A stretch of DNA of 64,000 nt from Nocardia mangyaensis (GTDB taxonomy: Bacteria > Actinomycetota > Actinomycetes > Mycobacteriales > Mycobacteriaceae), in NCBI RefSeq assembly GCF_001886715.1, contig NZ_CP018082.1:6138001-6202000 (forward strand). The letters run 5' to 3'. Numbering within the stretch: position 1 is the first letter of the stretch; each line of letters opens with the position of its first letter. Below the pieces are notes generated by a model that saw only the letters and a program-made list of their open reading frames with translations, did no database searches and was not told the DNA's origin. The position numbers and the translations under genes were made by a program. This document shows positions 57,117-64,000 of the stretch, piece after piece.

Positions 57117-58973
57117 CTACAGGTCGGTAAGTGCGATCAGCTCACCGAGTGAGCACAGCTCTGCGACCATATCGGGGCGGCGGGTCAGTCGAGGGTTGCG
57201 GACTGCTTCGTTGACCACCGTGGTGACGGTGTGGATCAGTACCCGCGCCATCGGCATGGACAACTCGGGACGCACCGATTGCAGGAGCCGAGCCCATCCG
57301 ATGATGCCTTCGCGGTGGATCCGCCGATACCTGGCAGCAGCGTCGTCGGGCAGGTTGCGGGCCTCGCTGACCGCGGTACCGACGAGATCTGGCCTCTCCA
57401 TGGCGAAATGGACGTAGTACCGCAGCACGAGGCGTAGCGATTCCCGTGGATCGCCGCCTTCGGCGAGCGCGCGTTCGGTGTACCGCTGGATCCACCGGTT
57501 GTTGCGGTCGATGATTTCGTCGAGCAGATCGGACTTGCTCTCGAAGTGGTGATAGAGGGCCGGGCCTCGGACACCGACCGAGGTGCCGATGTCTTCGATG
57601 CTGACTGCCGCGAATCCCCGTTCGCTGAACAGCTGGGCGGCGGCGATGATCAACTGTTCGGTGCGCAGTTCGCTGCCCTGATCGACCGAAGTGTCGGGCG
57701 GACCGGCTCCGGCGGCGTCGCTCTGGACCGTCTCGGCACCGATGACGGCACCGATGACGGCATCGACGGAGGCATCCAGGATTCGGGCGAACACTCCTTC
57801 GGGCAGCCGCGTGCGGTGGTTGGACGGGCTGGTCACCACCGACAGGACGACCCAGCCGAGGGCGTCGCGGTCGGCGGGGGAGATGCCGGGGTGCCGTGCC
57901 TGGATGGCCGCGCCGATCCGGTGGGTCAACCGCACCGATCGAGCGAGGACTCCGATCCGGTCGACCGGAGTCAGGTTGCGGAACTCGAGCTGCCACAGGC
58001 GGGCAAGGCCACGCCGTTCGAGCGAGATGCGGACCAAGGCGGTCAGTGCGGCGTCGGCGTGCGCGTCGCCTCCGCACGCGGTGTCGACGTGGTTCAGAAC
58101 GAGGTCGAGACCTTCTTTCAAGCAGCAACCGAGCAGTTCCTGCTTGGTCCGGAAGTGCCGGTACAGCGCACCGGAGGTGGTGCCGACGGCGGTGGCGATG
58201 TCGGTCATGGGCGTGCGGTGATAGCCGTGTTCGGCGAAGGCGTCGGTGGCGGCCGCCAGGATGGTCGCGCGTCGATTGCGCGGGCGGCGGCGCACCAGCT
58301 GCGCGCTATCTGGGGTGACCGGCATAGCCGGGATGCCGACTGCTCCGAGCCTGCCCAGCAGCATGCCGAGCAGTACGTCGGTGAGCTGGTCGATGGTGGC
58401 GTCGATCCAGCCCGCGCTCCAGTCACGCATGAGGCCGTCGACCGAGCCGAGGAAGGTGGCCGCGGTGAGCCGAAAGTCGCGTGGCGCGAGTTCGCCTCTG
58501 GCGGTGAAACTGTCGAGTAGGGCGCACAACAGGTCGATCCAGCGTGTCCGGCGTTGTCTGCGCTGGTCGTCCATGCGTTCGCCCACTCCGTTGACCTCGA
58601 CGAATGTGATCCGGGCGCACCTCGGGTCGCGTGTGATGTGCGACAGATAGGCGCGGACTGTCGCGGCCGCGCGACCGTCGAGTGGTAGGTCGTCGACCCG
58701 CGCGACCTCGTCGAGGACATGCTGTTCGACGATGCTGTCGATGTGCAGGTACAGCTCGCGCAGGAGGTCTTCGAGTGTGTCGTACTCCTGGTAGAACTGG
58801 CGGGTGGACAGCCCAGCGACCTGGCACAGGTCGACCAGTCGCGTGTTCCGGTAGCCGGCGCCCGCGCCGAAGGTTTCGAGTCCTGCTTCTCGAAACCGTG
58901 CCCGGCGCTCGGCGCGCCGCTCGGCGGCCGAAAGGCCGCCGTACCGTCCAGCTGCCGACATGACTCTGGCCAT
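57117..58973 (-). CDS. Triple TetR fusion protein (three complete TetR units)
   Basis: A 618-residue protein with three TetR_N helix-turn-helix domains at about residues 26-72, 235-281 and 439-484. Recognition helices are LSTRQFYQEYDTLEDLL, TTSGALYRHFRTKQELL and VRGPALYHHFESKSDLL. Each is followed by 150-160 residues of helical ligand domain, so spacing (209 and 204 residues) is that of three full-length TetR proteins. The units are diverged, not a recent duplication. TetR normally works as a homodimer. The frame is uninterrupted, with AAAGGA upstream of the ATG. It lies upstream of fadE5 on the same strand, which may be its target. Confidence 0.9.
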   Translation of the reverse strand: MARVMSAAGRYGGLSAAERRAERRARFREAGLETFGAGAGYRNTRLVDLCQVAGLSTRQFYQEYDTLEDLLRELYLHIDSIVEQHVLDEVARVDDLPLDGRAAATVRAYLSHITRDPRCARITFVEVNGVGERMDDQRRQRRTRWIDLLCALLDSFTARGELAPRDFRLTAATFLGSVDGLMRDWSAGWIDATIDQLTDVLLGMLLGRLGAVGIPAMPVTPDSAQLVRRRPRNRRATILAAATDAFAEHGYHRTPMTDIATAVGTTSGALYRHFRTKQELLGCCLKEGLDLVLNHVDTACGGDAHADAALTALVRISLERRGLARLWQLEFRNLTPVDRIGVLARSVRLTHRIGAAIQARHPGISPADRDALGWVVLSVVTSPSNHRTRLPEGVFARILDASVDAVIGAVIGAETVQSDAAGAGPPDTSVDQGSELRTEQLIIAAAQLFSERGFAAVSIEDIGTSVGVRGPALYHHFESKSDLLDEIIDRNNRWIQRYTERALAEGGDPRESLRLVLRYYVHFAMERPDLVGTAVSEARNLPDDAAARYRRIHREGIIGWARLLQSVRPELSMPMARVLIHTVTTVVNEAVRNPRLTRRPDMVAELCSLGELIALTDL

Positions 58974-59049
58974 CGTTATCCGGTCCTTTCGGATGTGTTG
59001 TGAAGTTTGAATACATCTATGTTCAGAGTATGGCAGACGAGGCGACGGC

Positions 59050-59950
59050 GTGACGGTGCCGGATATCAGAGAGTGGGCGTGAGATCGAGGATGTGCGCTC
59101 GATCTTCGAGCGCTGCTGTTCGCCGAACAGATCCCGCAGCTGGTTCATCCGGTACCTGACAGTCTGGGGTGGACGAACAGCGCCGCCGCGATGTCGCTGC
59201 GTCGCCCGTAGTGCAGCAGCCAGGCGCGAAGAAGCTCAGTGAGCGTGTCTCTGTCCTCGGGGGCGTAGACCGTCAAGGGGGCGCGACAGTGTTGGCGAAG
59301 GTCGGCCAATGTTTCGGGATCCGCGCGGGCCGCGAGCTCGCCGAGATGCTTGTCGGTGTCGACTCTGGCCAGGCCACCGATGGCTTGACGGCGGCACGCG
59401 CAACGCACGGTCGAACGAGCGACGGACCGAATGCCACGGCCCTGTCGGACCACCGCGCGGTCGCTGAACCGGGCGGGCTCGTGCCTGTCTCCCTTGCGCG
59501 AGGTCGTGGATCAGGAGCATCTCGATATCCTCGGTGACGGCAATACCGGGGATCTCGTTGGTCAGCCGAACTGTGAGTGAGGCGAGTGAGGGCGGCGGGT
59601 TTCCGCGCGCTGTCACGACAGCGGTGAGGGTGTGTGATGGCGCCCACGCGGCGTCGGCAGCGCACAGCGTCGCGAGCGTGGCTCCGCCGAGTAATTCTTC
59701 GGATGTGCCGGCGCAAGGTCCGCAGACGCGTCTGTCCGGTGGATGCGAGTTCGTCGGTATGCTCCGAGACGCTGGCAGCGGCCACTTCATCGGTGTAGGC
59801 GAACACCAGCTCGGCGAAACGACCGAGTTCGCGGAGTCCCCGGGGCCAGGGGTCGACGACTGCGTAGTCGGCTCGAGCAGGCCTGCCAACGCGCCGCGGA
59901 CGGCACGTCCGATCCTGGCGCCCATCGGCCCGCTTCACGCTCCGGCGTAT
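59050..59950 (-). pseudogene. PucR-family regulator, heavily frameshifted
   Basis: PucR sequence moves through the minus frames: RELGRFAELVFAYTDEVAAA, SVSEHTDEL (N-terminal sensor), then EELLGGATLATLCAADAAW and NEIPGIAVTEDIEMLLIHDL, then HLGELAARADPETLADLRQH and TLTELLRAWLLHYGRRSDIA, and finally the HTH end QTVRYRMNQLRDLFGEQ after a missing base near 59162. At least three indels separate these parts. No intact start is seen. Confidence 0.8.
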
Positions 59951-59984
59951 GCAGGCACCTCAGACACCCCGCTGCCCTCGGCAG

Positions 59985-60345
59985 CGGTGATCTTCGGAGC
60001 CGAGCTTCGCCGACTGGCCAGGACCGGCCGGATTCGCCTGCCGGACAACGAATTGCACCACACCTACGAACTTCGTCGGCAAGGACAACGAACTCGGCTT
60101 CGGGATCATTCGGGTGGATGCGGATCAGCGCTGGATCCGGTTCCATCGCGGGCAGCCGCTGTGGAACCTGCTCAACGCTGGCTTCTTCGAATACGGCATC
60201 GCGGCATACGATCTCGAAATCGACAAGCATCTCACACGCGGGCGCACCGGCGAACCGGAATTCCGGGGCCAAGGGCCACTGCCGAAAGCGCTCGCCTCAG
60301 CCTGGAGAAAGGCGCTTCGCCTGTCTTTGCCCAACCGGCCCGTCA
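59985..60345 (+). pseudogene. Fatty acid desaturase fragment
   Basis: The plus strand reads FGAELRRLARTGRIRLPDNE, then after a frame change near 60060 YTNFVGKDNELGFGIIRVD-like sequence (TNFVGKDNELGFG), QPLWNLLNAGFFEYGIAAYD and LEIDKHLTRG. GKDxxxGxG and the FFEYGIAxYDLE segment are typical of membrane fatty-acid desaturases. The catalytic His boxes upstream are mostly gone. It is a fragment converging with the hydrolase gene. Confidence 0.65.
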
Positions 60346-61166
60346 GGTTCTGGTTGACAGCGGCCCCGATAGGAACTCGCTCACCAGCGGTCCGAGTTCG
60401 TCGGCCAGGGTGACCAGGCCGAGGTGCCCATCGTTGAAAACGTGCAGCTTTGCGTGCGGTAGCAGTCGGGCCATGATGCGAGCGTTGACAGTGGGAACGA
60501 TCGGATCGTCGTCGCCGGTAAGAATCAAAGTGGGTTGTCTGATCATCGGGAGGAAGGGCAGGCTGGTCCACCCCGCTGACGCCAGCAGCTGAAGCTGATA
60601 GCCGCGATCGGTCGGGTGCGGCGCATGCTTGGTCAGTAGCGTTGTGACCAATTCCGGCTCCGCACGGAGTCGTCCGCCGTAGATGTCGGCCGCTACCGAG
60701 GTGGCGTGTCCAGGATCGCGGTAGCGGCGCGGAGTGATCATCTTGGCGAGCACACTCGGTCGGGCAGGGACCATGATGCTGCCGGTGGCGGTACTGGCCA
60801 GGACCATTCGCCGACACCTTCGCGGATTCTGGAACGCGATCTGCTGGGCGAGCGCTCCGCCCCAGGAGATGCCGAGAACATCGAAGGTCGGGTAGCCCAG
60901 TTGGGCGACCAGCGTGGTGACCGTGCGGCTGAGGCAGGTCATGAGGTAGGGCATGCGCGGCAGCGGCGACCCGCCGACACCGGGGACGTCGAAGCGGATG
61001 ACCGGGATCGCCGGATCGAGATGGTCTACGAATGGTTGCAAAAGCTCCAGACCTGCCCCGATCCCGTTACACAACAGCAAGGGCGGAGTGTCCTTGTTCC
61101 CCTCGCGGACTGCGGCGCGCAGCCGCTGCCCTGTACCAGGTACTCCCGGTCGGATTCTGTGGTCAT
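60343..61166 (-). pseudogene. Alpha/beta hydrolase (PHA-depolymerase-like) with an early frameshift
   Basis: ATG 61166 reads MTTESDREYLVQG, then loses frame near 61125; the next frame continues QRLRAAVREGNKDTPPLLLC, NGIGAGLELLQPFVDHL (oxyanion region), the nucleophile GISWGGALAQQ, acid TGDDDPIVP and the catalytic His in FNDGHLGLV. One missing G in a GGG(G) run explains the break. The LLLCNGIGAGLEL style matches intracellular poly(3-hydroxyalkanoate) depolymerase relatives. The start overlaps the upstream regulator stop by ATGA. Possibly a sequencing error. Confidence 0.8.
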
Positions 61167-62363
61167 CGGATTTCCTCGCTGGGAGTCGCGGCGCGGTGCG
61201 CGCCGAATTCGGGAAAGGTACGAATAGCCTGGAGCGCGGCCGCCAGCTCGGCGATGGTAATCGGATCGTCGAGCTCGCCGTCGAGGTGTTCCTCCACGCG
61301 GCGCATCCGGTAGCGGACGGTGTTTTGATGGCAGTACAGCGCACGCGCGGCCTCGGCCGCCGAGGTGCGCGCCGCGAGCCAGGCCTCGGCCGTGGTGATC
61401 AGAAGGCTGCGGTCGTCGTCGGATACGGCGAGTAGGCGGCCGAGGACCCGGTCGACGAATCGACGCGTTGTCTCCTTGTTACCCATGACCAGACTCGTCA
61501 GCGGCGTATCGCGGAGCCGGCGTAGACCGACAGCGCCCGGGCCGAGGGTTTCCAACGCGATCTGGGCGAATCGCAGCGCCCGCGGAGTGTGATCGAGCCG
61601 ACTGAACTGCGGACTCGCCCCGACCCGGTCGGCCGCTGATCTGGCGACCACGTCACACACCTCATCGGCAGTGCGTCGTCGACCGTAGGACAGGATGCCG
61701 ACTTCGTGATCTGGTTGTGTCCGCCAAGCCGAGGTTACATCGAGGGCGCGCAGCCGTTGTTCGAGCTGTGGGCGCGCGACAACGCCGAGTTCGGGTGTCT
61801 CGGCGACCACGACGACGAACGACCCTTCGAACGGCATCTCGAGCAGCTTCGCGACCTCCCACGGCGTATGGCTGTCGTCGGATCGTCCGTCGAGCAGGGC
61901 CGCGACAAGGGCGGATCGGCGCCGGTCGGCGGCGATCAGAGCCTCGCCAACGGCCGCCCGGTAGGACTCGGTCACCGCAGTCGAGTAGTCGTCGGCCATG
62001 GCCCAGATCTCGATAGCGGTTTCGAGCAGCGCGTCGACCGAGCGGGTCCGGACTCGCGCGCGGAGTCGAGCAGATGTTGCCACAGAAACGCGAAGCCGAT
62101 TCGGAACGCGCGCAACACTCCGGCAGAGGAGCGCCTTATTCGGCTCGCTCGCGACCCGTCTGGCGTGGCGCGACCAGCTCCGGTGCATGCTGACCCAACC
62201 GCTGCAGCAGATAATCGAGGTTCAGCCAGGTCGAGCGCCGCAGCTGCGCCCGGGACACCACGTCGGCCATCCGATAGAACTCGACCTGGTCGGCGATGCG
62301 AGCGACGAGCTCGTCGGTGAGTTCATCGAGCCTGGCGATGAGGGTGTTCGCAACAACGACCAT
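61163..62363 (-). pseudogene. PucR-family regulator with a nonsense codon and indels
   Basis: The N-terminal part from ATG 62363 (ANTLIARLDELTDELVARIA, RRSTWLNLDYLLQRLGQHAP, RQTGRERAE) ends in TAA at 62136-62138 where family members have Gln. Sequence in other frames then continues to SVDALLETAIEIWAMADDYS and a long intact C-terminal part with the PucR HTH ARALYCHQNTVRYRMRRVEE. At least one nonsense change and two indels separate the halves. It ends with ATGA overlapping the hydrolase start, so regulator and hydrolase form an operon. Confidence 0.8.
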
Positions 62364-62534
62364 CGGTGAGTCGGGGCTCGGGCTGGGCACGGTGTGAGGG
62401 TATCCGAGCTCATATTCCAGCGTGAATGTGCTGTGGGACACCGAACACGCGAATTGATTGTCTTCGCGACTATTGGCCGACGGCCGCCCGCTGTCGACGA
62501 TTGATGGCGTGGAAATCATCGAAGGACCGAGCGC
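62364..62534. promoter_or_regulatory. Divergent intergenic region, PucR/acyl-CoA ligase
   Basis: 171 AT-richer bases between the PucR pseudogene and the AMP-ligase gene. It probably held both promoters; no clear motif was seen. Confidence 0.35.
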
Positions 62535-63047
62535 ATGACCAATCTCGCCTGGAATCTGAAGAAATCGGCGGAACAGTATCCGGAGCACGCGGCACTGCGG
62601 CTCGACGAGCAGATGCTGACCTATTCCGAGTTCGACGAGATGAGTTCGCGTGTGGCGGGTTGGCTGCACGAGCACGGCCATTCCCCGGGGGATCGTGTCG
62701 GCATCATGCTGCCAAATGTGATCGCCTTTCCCGTGATCTACTACGGCATTCTCCGCGCGGGATTGATCGCGGTGCCGATGAACCCGCTTCTGAAGGAGCG
62801 CGAGGTACGCCACTACATCGACGACTCGGGCGCGGAGCTGATCTTCGCCTGGCACACCGCCTCGGAAGAAGTCGCCGCCGCCGTGGCGACTGATGACGTG
62901 CACGTTGTCACGGTGGGGAAGCCGACAAGCGCCGCTACCCCAGGCCTTCGTGACAGCCTGGAGGCAATAGGCCAGATACACTGGAGCGTCAGCGAATTGG
63001 GCGCGGACGCCACCGCCAATCGCTGCGCAAAGGAGGGGTTGGTATGA
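62535..63047 (+). pseudogene. Acyl-CoA ligase (AMP-binding), N-terminal part cut by an IS
   Basis: The first ~150 residues of an ANL-superfamily ligase: NLAWNLKKSAEQYPEHAALR, DRVGIMLPNVIAFPVIYYGI, LRAGLIAVPMNPLLKEREVR and HYIDDSGAELIF, typical of long-chain fatty-acid CoA ligases. The frame loses family likeness after about 62990 and stops at 63047, where IS3-element sequence begins. The ATP-binding and catalytic motifs are missing, so the product would be inactive. Confidence 0.85.
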
Positions 63048-63117
63048 AGTTTGAGGTGCTGGAATTTCTTCGGACAGCGACCCAAAGTAGGATTTGGGTA
63101 ACTGAACGGAGTTGTTT

Positions 63118-63411
63118 GTGGCACAGAAGAAGTCGCGTCAGTTCAGCCCGGAGTTCCGGGAAACAGCGGCACGTGAGGTGGTCGAGAAGTCCCGGCCGGT
63201 CGCCGATGTCGCACGCGATTGCGGGGTGACTGATCAGACGATCCGGAACTGGGTGAAACAGTTCCGGCACACGAACTCTGCGGCTGATACCGGGTTGTCG
63301 TTGCCGGAACGCGCCCGGATGAAGGAATTGGAGCGGCTAGTCCGGGAACTGGAGGAGGAAAACCGCTTCCTGGGAAAATCGGTGGCCTTCTTCGCGAAAA
63401 AGCACCGGTAA
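63118..63411 (+). CDS. IS3-family OrfA (fourth element)
   Basis: A 97-residue HTH protein from GTG 63118 (TTG 63112 is possible): FSPEFRETAAREVVEKS, HTH VTDQTIRNWVKQFRH, and a leucine-zipper-like end (KELERLVRELEEENRFLGKS). It finishes at 63409-63411, shortly after GAAAAAG, a plausible -1 slip site for making the OrfAB fusion. Confidence 0.87.
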   Translation: MAQKKSRQFSPEFRETAAREVVEKSRPVADVARDCGVTDQTIRNWVKQFRHTNSAADTGLSLPERARMKELERLVRELEEENRFLGKSVAFFAKKHR

Positions 63412-64000
63412 CGGTCAAGTACGCGTTCATCGCGGCCGAAGAAGGCAATCACTCTGTGGCAGACATGTGCCGCTGGGCGGAGGTTTCCCGCTCAGGATTC
63501 TATGACTGGCGCAATCGGAAACCATCGGCCACTGCGCGGTGGCGGGAAGTCCTCGAAGCCGAGATCAGGTTCTGTTTCGAGCATTCCGACGGTACCTACG
63601 GCTACCGCCGCGTCCACGCCCAACTCGCCCGGTGGGGCACGACGGTCGATCCCGACACCGTGCGCAAGATCATGCGCGAGCTGGGATTGGTGCCGTGCCA
63701 ACCCCGCCCGTTCCGGCCGGTTACCACCGTCGCCGGCGACGCCGCCGACCTGCCCGATCTGGTCCAGCGCGACTTCACCGCCGAAGCGCCGGGACGAAAA
63801 CTCGTCGGTGACACCACCTATATCCGAACCTGGGAAGGCTGGCTGTATCTGGCAACTGTGCTCGACTGCTATTCGAAGAAAGTCATCGGCTACGCCATGG
63901 CAGACCACATGCGCACCGAATTGGTGACAGACGCCATGCGCATGGCCGCCCGGAACCTGCCCATCGCGGGCGGGAAAGCGATCTTCCACAGCGACCGAGG
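63411..64000 (+). CDS. IS3-family OrfB transposase, partial at the window edge
   Basis: Open to the right edge in the -1 frame relative to orfA. It reads VKYAFIAAEEGNHSVADMCR, HSDGTYGYRRVHAQL (HTH_21), Asp in KLVGDTTYIRTWEGW and ends at the second Asp in FHSDRG. The catalytic Glu lies beyond the window. It is probably expressed by frameshifting from orfA. Confidence 0.87.

Noticed and set aside
62136..62981. 281-residue minus-strand frame as one independent gene
   Set aside because: Only the last 75 residues look like protein (PucR N-terminus); the rest is antisense to the acyl-CoA ligase gene.

Overview
The window looks like an accessory region of a high-GC mycolic-acid actinobacterium (Nocardia, Rhodococcus or Gordonia type). 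The evidence is a full YrbE/Mce lipid-import operon with its MceG ATPase, a mycothiol-era DsbA-like reductase, a KshB-type steroid hydroxylase reductase, a ChoD-type GMC oxidoreductase, a CYP153 alkane hydroxylase set and FadE5-type acyl-CoA dehydrogenase. Species cannot be fixed from the sequence alone. No replication, partition or conjugation gene was seen, so plasmid or chromosome is undecided.

Layout. 0-3 kb: the end of a flavin monooxygenase gene, an SDR, a KshB-like reductase and a TetR regulator (oxidative steroid or terpenoid catabolism). 3.1-11.7 kb: a regulon marked by three near-identical G-tract palindromes and a CsoR-family repressor of the CstR (two-Cys, no His) type, with DUF302, two DUF2892 proteins, an MMPL exporter, a DsbA-like protein and a CtaG/DUF2243/CtaD terminal-oxidase set. 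11.9-23 kb: a nest of mobile elements. An IS5 relative is broken by two IS110 elements. An IS3 element carries a group II intron in its transposase gene, and an IS30 element sits in the short exon downstream of the intron, with every junction readable. Another IS3 and IS110 follow. 23.4-32.5 kb: a TetR gene, an ISL3 element that carries passenger genes (tRNA-Thr 3' fragment, ABM monooxygenase, GlxA/AraC regulator), decayed ISL3 and IS3 elements, and a quinone-oxidoreductase pseudogene. 32.8-43.6 kb: yrbEAB-mceABCDEF-mas-mas-mceG, nearly all genes overlapping by 4 bases. 43.75-45.19 kb: a second ISL3 copy with a clean 8-bp duplication. 45.7-58.97 kb: ChoD-like oxidase, PucR regulator, CYP153-ferredoxin-ferredoxin reductase, aldehyde dehydrogenase, TetR, FadE5-like dehydrogenase and a 618-residue protein made of three full TetR units in tandem. 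59-64 kb: a decaying lipid cluster (PucR wreck, desaturase fragment, hydrolase, second PucR, acyl-CoA ligase cut by an IS3 that runs off the end).

How it fits together. The Mce system would import a sterol or other lipid. ChoD-like oxidase, KshB-like reductase, FadE5 and acyl-CoA ligase fit lipid breakdown. CYP153 with its redox partners and the aldehyde dehydrogenase would turn alkanes into fatty acids. The 3-11.7 kb block reads as a separate stress module, perhaps for sulfide or persulfide.

A caution: several non-mobile genes (aldehyde dehydrogenase, TetR at 55 kb, hydrolase, both PucR genes at 59-62 kb, quinone oxidoreductase) carry single-base indels. These may be real decay or uncorrected long-read errors. 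Functional statements are family inferences from sequence reading; no database search was run.
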